Assembly (NCBI RefSeq): GCF_003330845.1
Contig: NZ_CP026121.1
Location: forward strand, 2,585,501 to 2,649,500
Source of the DNA: Streptomyces sp. Go-475
GTDB taxonomy: Bacteria > Actinomycetota > Actinomycetes > Streptomycetales > Streptomycetaceae
Length of the DNA stretch: 64,000 nucleotides
Direction of reading: 5' to 3'
Shown here in pieces: positions 43,600 to 52,653 of this stretch (position 1 is its first letter; every line of letters starts with the position of its first letter). Under the pieces are notes generated by a model. That model worked only from the letters and a program-made list of their open reading frames with translations, made no database searches and was not told where the DNA came from. Made by a program: the position numbers and the translations under genes.

Positions 43600-45906
43600 A
43601 TGCAGAACACCGCCACGCCCACGCACTGCCCGTACTGCGCCCTGCAGTGCGGGATGAACCTGACGCCCACGCCGGACGGGACCGTCGAGGTGAGCGAGCG
43701 CGCGGACTTCCCCGTGAACCGGGGCGCGCTGTGCGGCAAGGGCCGTACGGCGCCGGCGGTGCTCGCGCGGAACGTCCGGCTGACCTCCCCGCTGGTGCGC
43801 GACGCGGGCGGCACGCTGGTGCCCGCCTCCTGGGACGAGGCACTCGACCGGATCGCCGCGGAGCTGAGCCGCACGCGCGCCGAGCACGGGCCGGACGCGG
43901 TCGGCGTGTTCGGCGGGGGCGGCCTCACCAACGAGAAGGCGTACACGCTCGGCAAGTTCGCGCGGGTCGTGCTCGGCACGTCCCAGATCGACTACAACGG
44001 CCGGTTCTGCATGTCGTCGGCGGCCGCCGCCGGCATCAAGGCGTTCGGGCTGGACCGGGGGCTGCCGTTCCCGCTGGAGGACATCCCGAAGTCGGGCTGT
44101 GTGATCCTCGTCGGGTCGAACCTCGCGGAGACCATGCCGCCGTCGCTGCGCTTCTTCACGGAGCTGAAGGAGAACGGCGGCACCCTGATCGTCATCGACC
44201 CGCGCCGCACGAGGACGGCCGAGCAGGCGGACCTGCACCTGGCGCCGCGGCCGGGCACGGACCTGGCGCTCGCGCTGGGCCTGCTGCACCTGGTGATCGC
44301 CGAGGGCCGGGTGGACGAGGAGTACGTCCGCGAGCGCACGGCCGGCTGGGAGGACGCCCGGGCCGCCGCGATGGCGCACTGGCCGGAGTACGTGGAGCGG
44401 ATCACGGGGGTGTCCGTTCCCCAACTGCGCGAGACCGTACGGCTGTTCTGCGAGCCGGAGTCGGCGATGGTGCTGACCGCGCGCGGGCCCGAGCAGCAGT
44501 CCAAGGGCACGGACACCGTCGGCGCCTGGATCAACCTGTGCCTGGCGACCGGCCGGCCCGGCCGCCCCCTGTCGGGCTACGGCTGCCTGACCGGGCAGGG
44601 CAACGGGCAGGGCGGGCGCGAACACGGGCAGAAGGCCGACCAGTTGCCGGGCTACCGCAAGCTCGACGACCCGGCGGCGCGACGGCACGTCGCCGAGGTG
44701 TGGGGCGTCGACCCGGACAGCCTGCCCGGCCCCGGGCGCAGCGCCTACGAGCTGCTGGACGCGCTGGGCACGGACATCAGGTCGCTGCTGCTGATGGCGT
44801 CCAACCCGGTCGTGTCGGCGCCGCGGGCCGCGCACATCGAGGAGCGCATCAAGTCACTGGACTTCCTGGCCGTGTGCGACGTGGTGCTGTCGGAGACGGC
44901 GGCGCTCGCGGACGTGGTCCTGCCGGTCACCCAGTGGGCCGAGGAGACCGGCACGACGACCAACCTGGAGGGCAGGGTCCTGCTCCGCCGCCGGGCCGTC
45001 ACCCCGCCCGAGGGCGTCCGCAGCGACCTGGAGGTCATGCACGAGCTCGCCGCCCGCCTGGGCGTGGAGAAGGGCTTCCCGACGGACCCGGAGGAGGTCT
45101 TCGAAGAACTCCGCCGGGCGAGCGCGGGCGGTCCGGCGGACTACTCGGGGATCACGTACCGCAGGCTCGCGGAGGAGAACGGCGTGTTCTGGCCCTGCCC
45201 GTCCCCGGCGGAGGCGGGGGGACCGGGCGAGGGCGCCCGGCCGGACGGACAGCTGGAGGTGGTGGACATGGGTGAGGACGCCCTGCTGGACGCGCCGCTG
45301 CCCGACGACCCGGCCCGGGAGACGCCGACCGCCCACCCGGGCACGCCCCGCCTCTTCCTCGACCGTTTCGCGACGCCCGACGGACGGGCCCGCTTCGTGC
45401 CGGTCTCGCACCGCGCGACCGCCGAGGAACCCGACGACGAGTACCCCGTGCTGCTCACCACCGGGCGGGTCGTCGCGCAGTACCAGTCCGGCGCGCAGAC
45501 CCGGCGCGTGGCCGAGCTGAACGCCGCCGCGCCCGGGCCGTTCGTGGAGATCCACCCGCGGCTGGCGGCCCGGCTCGGGGTGGCCGAGGGCGACCCGGTC
45601 GCCGTGGTGTCCCGGCGGGGCCGGGCCGTGGCGCCCGCGAGGATCACGAACGCCATCCGGCCCGACACCGTCTTCATGCCGTTCCACTGGCCGGGCGAGG
45701 GCCGCGCCAACACCCTCACCAACCCCGCGCTCGACCCGACGTCCCGGATGCCGGAGTTCAAGGCGTGCGCGGTGCGGCTGGAGGCGGTCGCGCGGGAAGC
45801 CGTCGCGGAGGAATCGATCGCGGAGGAAACGGTCGCGGAGGAAACGGCCGTGCGGGAAACGGTCGAGCGGGAAACGGTCGAGCGGGAAGCGGTCAGCGCA
45901 CGTTGA
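43600..45906 (+). CDS. nasA: assimilatory nitrate reductase catalytic subunit
   Basis: A 768-residue molybdopterin oxidoreductase that reduces nitrate to nitrite in the cytoplasm. The N-terminal [4Fe-4S] cluster is bound by Cys10, Cys13, Cys17 and Cys45 (THCPYCALQCGMN, LCGKG). Mo-bis-MGD contacts are visible in GVFGGGGLTNEKAY, NGRFCMSSAAAA, GCVILVGSNLAETMPPS and GQGNGQGGREHGQKADQLPG. No Tat signal is present, as expected for an assimilatory enzyme. After the catalytic part, the last 40 residues are a repetitive Glu-Thr-Val tail. From memory S. coelicolor SCO2473 is this enzyme. Its 3' end overlaps the M4 protease gene by 14 nt, convergently. Confidence 0.92.
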   Translation: MQNTATPTHCPYCALQCGMNLTPTPDGTVEVSERADFPVNRGALCGKGRTAPAVLARNVRLTSPLVRDAGGTLVPASWDEALDRIAAELSRTRAEHGPDAVGVFGGGGLTNEKAYTLGKFARVVLGTSQIDYNGRFCMSSAAAAGIKAFGLDRGLPFPLEDIPKSGCVILVGSNLAETMPPSLRFFTELKENGGTLIVIDPRRTRTAEQADLHLAPRPGTDLALALGLLHLVIAEGRVDEEYVRERTAGWEDARAAAMAHWPEYVERITGVSVPQLRETVRLFCEPESAMVLTARGPEQQSKGTDTVGAWINLCLATGRPGRPLSGYGCLTGQGNGQGGREHGQKADQLPGYRKLDDPAARRHVAEVWGVDPDSLPGPGRSAYELLDALGTDIRSLLLMASNPVVSAPRAAHIEERIKSLDFLAVCDVVLSETAALADVVLPVTQWAEETGTTTNLEGRVLLRRRAVTPPEGVRSDLEVMHELAARLGVEKGFPTDPEEVFEELRRASAGGPADYSGITYRRLAEENGVFWPCPSPAEAGGPGEGARPDGQLEVVDMGEDALLDAPLPDDPARETPTAHPGTPRLFLDRFATPDGRARFVPVSHRATAEEPDDEYPVLLTTGRVVAQYQSGAQTRRVAELNAAAPGPFVEIHPRLAARLGVAEGDPVAVVSRRGRAVAPARITNAIRPDTVFMPFHWPGEGRANTLTNPALDPTSRMPEFKACAVRLEAVAREAVAEESIAEETVAEETAVRETVERETVEREAVSAR

Positions 45907-47539
45907 CCGCGTTCCAGGCCGCGGCCACCGCCCGCTGCTCGGTGCTGTCGGCGCCGTAGAGGTCCTTCGCCGCGCTCAGGGTCGCCGTGCGCGCGCCCGC
46001 GTAGTCCGTCGAGGACGTCATGTAGGCCGTCAGGGCGCGGTACCAGATCCTGCCGAGCTTGGCGCGGCCGATGCCCTGGACCGTGGAGCCGTCGCAGGTG
46101 GGCGAGTTGTGACTCACGCCGTTGATGGTCTTCCTGCCGCTGCCCTCGGCGAGCAGGTACGCGAAGTGGTTGCCGACGCCCGAGGAGTAGTGCACGTCGA
46201 GGTCGGCCACCTTCTCGCTCCAGCAGTCGGCCGACTCGCCGTCCCGGGACGGCTTGTCCATGAAGCGCAGGGCCTCCCGGCCGAGGCCGGAGCGGACGAC
46301 CTTCTCGCCGATGAGCCAGTCACCGGGGTCCTTCGCGTTGTCCGCGTAGAACTCCACCAGCGTGCCGAAGATGTCCGAGGTGGCCTCGTTCAGCCCGCCG
46401 GGCTCGCCCGAGTACGTCAGCGCCGCCGTCTTGGACGTCACGCCGTGGGACATCTCGTGCCCGGCCACGTCCAGCGACACCAGCGGGCCGAGTTGCTTGC
46501 CGTCGCCGTCGCCGTACGTCATGCAGAAGCAGGTGTCGTCCCAGAAGGCGTTGTTGTAGTCCTTGCCGTAGTGGACGCGGTTGTACGAGCCCTTGCCGTC
46601 GCCGGCGATGCCGCTGCGGCCGTGGACGTTCTTGTAGTAGTCCCAGGTGACGTCCGTGCCGTACTGGGCGTCCACCGCCACCGTGGCGCGGTCGGAGGTC
46701 CGGCCCGTGGCCCAGTGGTTGTCGGCGTCCTTGAAGAGCGTCGCCGGGGCGCGGGTCAGGCAGATGGTCAGCAGGCACTGGTCCGTCTTGTTCTCGGCGT
46801 CACCGGTGTAGGTGCCGCCGCGCGTCGCGTCCTTGAGCCGGTACGACGACCCGGACTTCGTCGTCTCCAGCGGAACCGTGCCGCCGTAGAGGGACTCGCC
46901 GTCGCCCGCCGCCGACTCCAGGGTGTCCCAGGCGTCGATCCGGGCGCCGGTCGTCGCGTCGGTCAGGACCGTGCGCCCGACCGGGTTGCCGAGTTCGTCG
47001 TGCGCCACCGCGTCGGTCTGCCAGGCCAGCTTCGGGGCGCCGTGCAGGGCGTCGACCACCAGGCGCGGCTTGGCGGTCAGCTTCTCCAGGGTCTCGCCGA
47101 GGTGTGCGGCGCGCAGCAGGCTCGCGGCGAGGTCGGCGGCCTTGGGGGCGGACACCTTCGGGGTGACGCCGGTGAGGGAGAGCGCGGACCTCGTCGCGCG
47201 GTTCGTGCCCCGGTAGCTGCCGTCCGGGTTCAGGTGGAGGACGAAGTCGCCGCCCAGCACCGGGAGTCGGCGGTAGGTGCGGTCGTAGCGGACGTGCCGG
47301 GTGCCGTCCTGGTCGACGATGACGTCCCGGACCTTCGTCTCCTGGGCGGAGGTGAGGCCCAGTTCCGCGGCCCGGTCGTCGAGGACCGTCTCGGCGTCCT
47401 CGATCGCTTCGGCCCTGGTCGGCCGTTCGGCCGCGCCGGCGGTCGGGGAGAGCGCGGCGGCCAGCAGGGCGGCGGTGCCGGTGACGGCGGCACCGGCGGT
47501 GGCGAGACGGGAACCGCGGACATGACGTATCCGACTCAT
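45893..47539 (-). CDS. secreted M4 (thermolysin-family) metalloprotease
   Basis: A 548-residue secreted zinc protease. A signal peptide (about 1-36) is followed by FTP and PepSY-type propeptide regions to about 210. The catalytic domain has the zinc motif HEMSH (residues 361-365), the third ligand in GLNEATSDIFG (Glu385) and the distal DVHYSSGVGNHFAYLLAEG, which carries the catalytic histidine. Two cysteine pairs are likely. ATG 47539 is preferred because AGGAG precedes it; a second in-frame ATG lies at 47551. It degrades extracellular protein. Its 3' end overlaps nasA convergently. Confidence 0.92.
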   Translation of the reverse strand: MSRIRHVRGSRLATAGAAVTGTAALLAAALSPTAGAAERPTRAEAIEDAETVLDDRAAELGLTSAQETKVRDVIVDQDGTRHVRYDRTYRRLPVLGGDFVLHLNPDGSYRGTNRATRSALSLTGVTPKVSAPKAADLAASLLRAAHLGETLEKLTAKPRLVVDALHGAPKLAWQTDAVAHDELGNPVGRTVLTDATTGARIDAWDTLESAAGDGESLYGGTVPLETTKSGSSYRLKDATRGGTYTGDAENKTDQCLLTICLTRAPATLFKDADNHWATGRTSDRATVAVDAQYGTDVTWDYYKNVHGRSGIAGDGKGSYNRVHYGKDYNNAFWDDTCFCMTYGDGDGKQLGPLVSLDVAGHEMSHGVTSKTAALTYSGEPGGLNEATSDIFGTLVEFYADNAKDPGDWLIGEKVVRSGLGREALRFMDKPSRDGESADCWSEKVADLDVHYSSGVGNHFAYLLAEGSGRKTINGVSHNSPTCDGSTVQGIGRAKLGRIWYRALTAYMTSSTDYAGARTATLSAAKDLYGADSTEQRAVAAAWNAVNVR

Positions 47540-47597
47540 CGGTCTCCTCATACGGGCGCACCCGGTCGCGTGGGGTCGACCGGGGGCGGCGTTGATG

Positions 47598-47612
47598 TTG
47601 ACCGCGAGTCAA
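47598..47612. promoter_or_regulatory. palindrome with TTGAC half-sites between divergent genes
   Basis: TTGAC-CGCGA-GTCAA is a perfect inverted repeat in the 139-nt space between the M4 protease and the cyclotransferase-like gene. Each half resembles a -35 box, so it may be an operator or overlapping promoters. Confidence 0.4.
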
Positions 47613-47678
47613 GTCGGGGTGGACCTGGCATGTCCATAGCCCCGCTGTGGAGGTGTGTGAGGGTGCAGAATCGTTCCT

Positions 47679-48113
47679 GTGACCCTGCCTTTCTTCGTCT
47701 ACGGCACGCTTCGCCCCGGCGAGGTCAACCACGACCTCTTCCTGCGCGGCCGCACCTCCGCCGAGGAACCGGGCCGGCTCGCGGACGCGGTGCTGTACGA
47801 CGGCCCGGGCTATCCGTACCTGGTCGAGGAGCCGGGCGGCGGCGTCGTGAGCGGGGAGCTGGTGACGGCGCTGCCGGAGGCGTACGGGGCGCTGCTTGCG
47901 GAGTTGGACCGGCTGGAGGAGTACGTGCCGGGGGATCCGCGGAGCCTGTACGTGAGGGTGGAGCGGAAAGTCGTCCGGGCGGCGGACGGGGCGGCCGTCC
48001 GGGCGTGGGTCTACGTCGCGGGACCGGGGGTGGCAGCGGGGCTGCGGGGCGCCGGGCGGCGGATCGCGGGTGGGGACTGGCGGGGACGGGGGCCGGGGCC
48101 GGGACGGGGGTGA
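47679..48113 (+). CDS. gamma-glutamylcyclotransferase-fold protein
   Basis: A 144-residue protein with the GGCT/AIG2 signature: FFVYGTLRPGEVNHDLFL at the start, DGPGYPYLVEEPGGGVVSGEL, and the acidic ELDRLEEYVPGD motif holding the catalytic glutamate. These enzymes form 5-oxoproline from gamma-glutamyl compounds, but many bacterial members are uncharacterised. The C-terminal Gly/Arg-rich end (GDWRGRGPGPGRG) runs into the tandem repeat array. The start is GTG 47679. Confidence 0.82.
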   Translation: MTLPFFVYGTLRPGEVNHDLFLRGRTSAEEPGRLADAVLYDGPGYPYLVEEPGGGVVSGELVTALPEAYGALLAELDRLEEYVPGDPRSLYVRVERKVVRAADGAAVRAWVYVAGPGVAAGLRGAGRRIAGGDWRGRGPGPGRG

Positions 48114-48905
48114 GGGCGGGGCGCGGGGCGCTCCGCGCGGGCGGCACGGCGTTCGCGGGCCGCAGGGCGGCTGCAGGCCGTGCGGCGGCTGCGGGCCGTC
48201 TGGGGCTACGGGCCGTCTGGGGCTGCGGGCCGTCTGGGGTTACTCGCGCAGTTCCCCGCGCCCCTGGGGGGCCGCTGAGGGCGGGGCGCGGGGGGCTCCG
48301 CACGGGCGGCACGACGTTCGCGGGCCGCAGGGCGGCTGCAGGCCGTGCGGCGGCTGCAGGCCGTCTGGGGCTACGGGCCGTCTGGGGCTGCGGGCCGTCT
48401 GGGGTTACTCGCGCAGTTCCCCGCGCCCCTGGGGGCCGCTGAGGGCGGGGCGCGGGGGGCTCCGCACGGGCGGCACGACGTTCGCGGGCCGCAGGGCGGC
48501 TGCAGGCCGTGCGGCGGCTGCAGGCCGTCTGGGGCTACGGGCCGTCTGGGGCTGCGGGCCGTCTGGGGTTACTCGCGCAGTTCCCCGCGCCCCTGGGGGC
48601 CGCTGAGGGCGGGGCGCGGGGGGCTCCGCACGGGCGGCACGACGTTCGCGGGCCGCAGGGCGGCTGCAGGCCGTGCGGCGGCTGCAGGCCGTCTGGGGCT
48701 ACGGGCCGTCTGGGGCTGCGGGCCGTCTGGGGTTACTCGCGCAGTTCCCCGCGCCCCTGGGGGCCGCTGAGGGCGGGGCGCGGGGGGCTCCGCACGGGCG
48801 GCACGACGTTCGCGGGCCGCAGGGCGGCTGCAGGCCGTGCGGCGGCTGCGGGCCGTCTGGGGCTGCTCGCGCGGTTCGCCGCGCCCCTGGGGCTGGCGCT
48901 TCGCG
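48111..48905. repeat. 164-bp tandem repeat array, five units
   Basis: Units begin at 48111, 48276, 48440, 48604 and 48768, so the period is 164 bp (165 for the first). The middle units are nearly identical; the first differs at a few positions and the last is truncated and diverged. Each unit starts TGAGGGCGGGGCGCGG and contains three near-copies of GGCCGTCTGGGGCT. It ends with CTCGCGCAGTTCCCCGCGCC, the inverted dispersed motif. All frames stay open across it, but the repeats look non-coding: frame quality is equal in every phase and no ribosome site is present. Confidence 0.92.
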
Positions 48906-48920
48906 CCGCCCCCGGTGGGG

Positions 48921-49550
48921 TCAGGCCGTGTACGGCCGGCTTTCCCGGGCCTGCCGCAACGCCCGGCCCCACCACACCAGTTGGTCCAGCATGGTCTTGG
49001 CCGCGGCGTCCGGGGCCGTCGGGTCGCGCAGGGTGCCCTGGTCGTCGAAGGACGCGCCGGCATGGTGGAAGGAGACGGTGTCGCGGACCGTCACGGCGTG
49101 GAGTTCGGCGAAGACCTGCCGGAGGTGCTCCACGGCGCGCAGGCCGCCGGACAGTCCGCCGTAGGAGACGAGGGCGACGGGCTTGGCCTGCCACTCGGAG
49201 TAGTGCCAGTCGACGAGGTTCTTCAGGCCCGCCGGGAAGGAGTGGTTGTACTCGGGGGTGAGGACCACGAAGGCGTCCGCGCGGGCGAGCTTCGGGGTGA
49301 TGCCGGCCAGCGCGGCGGTCGCCTCCGGGGTCCGTTCGAAGGACATCGGCAGCTCGACCTCGCCGACGTCCACGACCTCGGCGACCAGGTCGTCCCGGCC
49401 TCGGAGGCGGTCCAGGAGCCAGTCGGCGACGACGGGCCCGAAGCGGCCGTGACGGTTGCTGCCGACGACGAGGGTGACGTTGAGGGGGCGGAGGGCACGG
49501 TCGGCAGAGGACTGCCCACGCCCGGCAGTGTTGGTTGCGGCTGTGTTCAT
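48921..49550 (-). CDS. NAD(P)H-dependent FMN reductase
   Basis: A 209-residue flavodoxin-fold reductase: VTLVVGSNRHGRFGPVVADWL (phosphate-binding loop), FVVLTPEYNHSFPAGLKNLVDW (FMN isoalloxazine region) and ALVSYGGLSGGLRAVEHLR. These enzymes reduce FMN, quinones or azo compounds. The stop lies right at the end of the repeat array. It is transcribed alone on the minus strand. Confidence 0.9.
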   Translation of the reverse strand: MNTAATNTAGRGQSSADRALRPLNVTLVVGSNRHGRFGPVVADWLLDRLRGRDDLVAEVVDVGEVELPMSFERTPEATAALAGITPKLARADAFVVLTPEYNHSFPAGLKNLVDWHYSEWQAKPVALVSYGGLSGGLRAVEHLRQVFAELHAVTVRDTVSFHHAGASFDDQGTLRDPTAPDAAAKTMLDQLVWWGRALRQARESRPYTA

Positions 49551-49819
49551 GCCGCACAGACTCGTACCTCAACCTTGCTTCAGGTCAAGCCCCGGCCCAC
49601 GGAACCGGGTCACCCGTTCACACCCGCCCTCCGCACTTTTCCGCGCCCCGCCCGCCATACACCCCGTGACCTGGCGAAACACCCCTGACGGGCCGTCGGG
49701 CCCGCCGCCCCTGACACCCATTCACCCCAATTCTGACGCCGCCTCAGAAAGCGCGGCCGCCCCGCAGCCCGTTACCTCGGAAGGGCAGGCGCACGACCGA
49801 CCAGCGCGAAGGAGCACCG

Positions 49820-50341
49820 ATGCGACGTACCGCCCGGCCGCTGACCGGTACCGCGCTCGCCGTCGCCGCCGCGGCCCTCGCCGCCGCCCCCGCGTACGGC
49901 GCGCCCGCCGGTGACCTGGAGGTGTCCCCGTCCTCGGTCGTGCCGGGCGGGCAGGTCGCGGTGCGCACGGCGGCCTGCGGCGCCGGCGGTACGGCGACGG
50001 GTGACGCCAGCGCGGTCGGGGCCGGTTCCCTCGGCCTGGCGCCGGGGCCGCACGAGCCGGACGCGACCGGCCGGTTCAGGGTGCCGCCGAGCGCGCAGCC
50101 GGGGACGTACGAGATCACCGCGACGTGCGCCGGGAGCGGCCGGCGGGTCACCGGTGACCTGGTGGTCACGCTGGCGTCCGGGCACGAGCAGGTGCATCCC
50201 CGGGGGAGTGTGAAGACGGGGGTCGGTGGCGCTCTGGGCCCCGATCCCGTGCAGACCGCGGCCGGTGTGGCGGCCCTCGCCGTCGCCGCCGCGGGCGGTA
50301 CCTGGCTCCTGCATCGCCGGGCGAGAGGCGACGGGATCTGA
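49820..50341 (+). CDS. secreted, membrane-anchored protein next to sortase
   Basis: A 173-residue protein with a signal peptide (1-27, ending PAYGA), an immunoglobulin-like strand region (DLEVSPSSVVPGGQVAVRT, PSAQPGTYEITATCAGSG) with two cysteines, and a C-terminal sorting-type end: a hydrophobic helix (VQTAAGVAALAVAAAGGTWLL) followed by HRRARGDG. There is no LPxTG motif before the helix. Its position directly upstream of a class F sortase suggests it is the sortase substrate or a partner. GCGAAGGAGC precedes the ATG. Confidence 0.75.
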   Translation: MRRTARPLTGTALAVAAAALAAAPAYGAPAGDLEVSPSSVVPGGQVAVRTAACGAGGTATGDASAVGAGSLGLAPGPHEPDATGRFRVPPSAQPGTYEITATCAGSGRRVTGDLVVTLASGHEQVHPRGSVKTGVGGALGPDPVQTAAGVAALAVAAAGGTWLLHRRARGDGI

Positions 50342-50450
50342 CGGACACCCTCCGCTGTCCGTCGCCGGTACCGCTGTCCCCTCCCCCTCCGGGTCCGACG
50401 CCCCTCGCGGCCCGGAGGGGGTACGGGGCCGCAGCTCAGAAAGGGTGGGT

Positions 50451-51095
50451 ATGCGCAGGTTCCCCAGGTACGGCAGCGGCGTCCGCAACCCCGCGAACGC
50501 GGCCATGGCGGCCGTCACGGTGTTCGCCCTGTGCTCCGGGGTGTGGCTGCTGCGCGACGGCGTCGAGACGCACGCCCCGCCACAACCGTCCGCCGCGCAG
50601 GCCCGGGCCGGACAGGAGCAGGCCGCCGTCCCCGCGCTGCCGCCCTCGCCGCCCGACCGGATCCGCATCCCGGCGATCCGCGTGAACGCGCCCCTGACCG
50701 GGCTCGGCCTGACGAAGACCGGCAGCCTCGACGTACCGCCGGCCGCGCGCGAGAACCTCGCCGGCTGGTACGAGGCCGGCACCACCCCGGGCGAGAAGGG
50801 CACGGCGATCGTCGCCGGGCACGTCGACAACGCCGAGGGACCCGCCGTCTTCTACGACCTCGGTGCCCTGACCAAGGGCAGCACGATCGAGGTGGACCGG
50901 CGGGACGGCAGCGTCGCGGTGTTCACCGTCGACGCCGTGGAGGTGTACGCCGCGAAGGACTTCCCCGACGAGAAGGTCTACGGCGCCGCCGACCGCCCCG
51001 AGCTGCGCGTCATCACCTGCGGGGGCGGCTACTCACGCGGCACCGGTTACCAGGGGAACGTCGTCGTCTTCGCGCACCTGACCGGCAGCCGGTGA
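50451..51095 (+). CDS. class F sortase
   Basis: A 214-residue sortase with an N-terminal membrane anchor (AAMAAVTVFALCSGVWLL) and the catalytic domain: RIRIPAIRVNAPLTGLG, the catalytic histidine in AIVAGHVDNAEGPAVF, and the catalytic cysteine in RVITCGGGYSRG. The position 11 residues after the Cys, where class F enzymes often have the catalytic Arg, is Gln here (GYQGNVVVFAH); an Arg at +6 is the only near candidate. It acts outside the cell, joining sorted proteins to the wall. The last 63 nt overlap the convergent HxlR gene. Confidence 0.85.
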   Translation: MRRFPRYGSGVRNPANAAMAAVTVFALCSGVWLLRDGVETHAPPQPSAAQARAGQEQAAVPALPPSPPDRIRIPAIRVNAPLTGLGLTKTGSLDVPPAARENLAGWYEAGTTPGEKGTAIVAGHVDNAEGPAVFYDLGALTKGSTIEVDRRDGSVAVFTVDAVEVYAAKDFPDEKVYGAADRPELRVITCGGGYSRGTGYQGNVVVFAHLTGSR

Positions 51096-51431
51096 CCCTC
51101 CCGCTCCCAGGACGTTGGCCCTCCCCCACTCCCCCAGCGGCTCCAGTGCCGCGTTCAGCGAGCGGCCCCGGGCGGTCAGCGAGTACTCCACGCGCGGCGG
51201 GACCTCGTCGTACGCCTCGCGGTGCACCAGCCCGTCGGCCTCCATCTCCCGCAGGTGCGAGGCGAGCACCTTCTCCGTGACGCCCGGCAGCTCCCGGCGC
51301 AGCTCGCCGAAGCGGCAGGGCCGCTCGTTCAGCGCCCACAGGATGAGCACCTTCCACTTGCCGCCGATCACGTCCATCGCCGCGTCGATGCCGCAGACGT
51401 ACCCGCCCGGCCGCCGTTCCCTCGTCCCCAT
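51033..51431 (-). CDS. HxlR-family winged-helix regulator
   Basis: A 132-residue DNA-binding protein: IDAAMDVIGGKWKVLILWAL, FGELRRELPGVTEKVLASHLREMEADG (recognition helix) and PPRVEYSLTARGRSL (wing). HxlR proteins sense electrophiles, quinones or aldehydes, often through a cysteine near the N terminus; Cys13 (GYVCGIDAAM) is present. ATG 51431 follows GGGGAGG. It is divergent from an oxidoreductase, and the palindrome AAGTACGTACTT lies between them, so autoregulation and control of that enzyme are likely. Confidence 0.9.
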   Translation of the reverse strand: MGTRERRPGGYVCGIDAAMDVIGGKWKVLILWALNERPCRFGELRRELPGVTEKVLASHLREMEADGLVHREAYDEVPPRVEYSLTARGRSLNAALEPLGEWGRANVLGAGGSPAAGQVREDDDVPLVTGAA

Positions 51432-51489
51432 GCCCTGGACCTCCCCTGCCGCTGCCTGCACCCTTCCCCCGGGGTAACCACCCACTTCG

Positions 51490-51501
51490 AAGTACGTACT
51501 T
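51490..51501. promoter_or_regulatory. candidate HxlR operator
   Basis: AAGTACGTACTT is a perfect 12-bp palindrome, 58 nt before the HxlR start and 34 nt before the divergent oxidoreductase start. GTAC-centred palindromes are typical of HxlR-family operators. Confidence 0.6.
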
Positions 51502-51535
51502 GAGCAGGCCCTCCCCTGCGACGAGCCTAAACGCC

Positions 51536-52432
51536 ATGACCGACAACGCAGTTGCCTCCCGTACCCCGCTCACCCTTCTCGGCGCCGGAGCCATGGGCAC
51601 GGCTCTCGCCCGCGCCTGGCTCGCCGCCGGTCACGAGGTGACCGTCTGGAACCGCACGCCCTCCCGCGCCGAGGCCCTCGCCGCCGACGGCGCCACCGTC
51701 GCCCGGACCGCCGCCGAGGCGGTGGCCGCGCACCGGCTGGTGATCACCTGCCTGCTCGACGACGCCTCCGTGGACGGGGCCCTCGACGGGGCCGACCTCA
51801 CCGGGCGGGATCTGGTGAACCTCACCACCGGCACCCCTGCCGAGGGCCGGGCCCGGGCCGCCTGGGCGGAAGCGCGCGGTGCCCGTTTCCTGGACGGCGG
51901 GATCATGGCCGTACCGCCGATGATCGGCGTCCCGGACTCCGGCGGTTACGTCTTCTACAGCGGCTCCCACGAGATGTTCGAGGAGCACCGCGCCACCCTC
52001 GCCGTCCCGGCCGGCACCCGTTACGTCGGGGCCGACCCGGGCTTCGCCGCGCTGCACGACGTGGCCCTGCTGAGCGCGATGAACGGCATGTTCGCGGGCA
52101 TGGCCCACGCCTTCGCCCTGATCGGCCCGGAGGACATCGCCCCGAAGGACTTCGCCCCGCTGCTCGTCGACTGGCTGACCGCGATAGCCCCGGCAGCGCA
52201 CCAGACCGCCGACCAGCTGGAGAGCGGCGACTACACCAAGGACGTCGTCTCCAACCTCGCCATGCAGGCGGCCGGTATCCCCACGTTCCTGCGCACGGCC
52301 GAGGAACAGCACGTCAGCCCCGAGCTGCTGACGCCGTACCTGGAGCTGATGAAGAGGCGGGTGGACCAGGGGCACGGCGACGAGGACGGGACGGGGATGA
52401 TCGAGCTGCTCGATCTGCGGCGCGGCGCCTAG
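51536..52432 (+). CDS. NADPH-dependent reductase of the 6-phosphogluconate/imine-reductase type
   Basis: A 298-residue enzyme with an N-terminal Rossmann domain ([37 protein letters not shown], where NR-T-S indicates NADP preference) and a helical C-terminal domain. The region [19 protein letters not shown] matches imine-reductase or beta-hydroxyacid-dehydrogenase-like Streptomyces enzymes. ATG 51536 lacks a clear ribosome site. It is divergent from the HxlR gene, so it is probably induced by the compound that regulator senses. The substrate is unknown. Confidence 0.82.
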   Translation: MTDNAVASRTPLTLLGAGAMGTALARAWLAAGHEVTVWNRTPSRAEALAADGATVARTAAEAVAAHRLVITCLLDDASVDGALDGADLTGRDLVNLTTGTPAEGRARAAWAEARGARFLDGGIMAVPPMIGVPDSGGYVFYSGSHEMFEEHRATLAVPAGTRYVGADPGFAALHDVALLSAMNGMFAGMAHAFALIGPEDIAPKDFAPLLVDWLTAIAPAAHQTADQLESGDYTKDVVSNLAMQAAGIPTFLRTAEEQHVSPELLTPYLELMKRRVDQGHGDEDGTGMIELLDLRRGA

Positions 52433-52559
52433 CAGCCGCTGTCGCACGGAAAGCGGAAGCCGCCTGGGGGCCGCAACCGCCGGAGCAGGGGAAGAGGGCC
52501 GCTGGCACCACGCAGCCGGCCCCGCACCGGAAGCGGCAGCCGCCGGCACCGGCCCACGG

Positions 52560-52578
52560 TGTTCCGCGTCCCGGAACA
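52560..52578 (+). promoter_or_regulatory. candidate IclR operator A
   Basis: TGTTCCG-CGTCC-CGGAACA is a perfect inverted repeat, 76 nt before the first gene of the meta-cleavage pathway. A 16/19 match lies at 57869-57887, upstream of the second catabolic operon. Confidence 0.6.
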
Positions 52579-52653
52579 AGGAGTGGCCTATCGCGGTGGT
52601 GGTGTCTAAACCGGTGTACAACCGCCGCTTCCGCTTCCCTCTGGAGGTACCCC

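Noticed and set aside
48111..48905. CRISPR array
   Set aside because: Units are 164 bp and contiguous, with no short repeat/unique spacer alternation and no cas genes.
48070..49261. Long open frames across the 164-bp repeats encoding repeated RLQAVWGYGPSGA-type peptides
   Set aside because: All three frames are open because the repeat lacks stops. There is no ribosome site, no frame is favoured in third-position GC, and the same peptide simply follows the DNA repeat.
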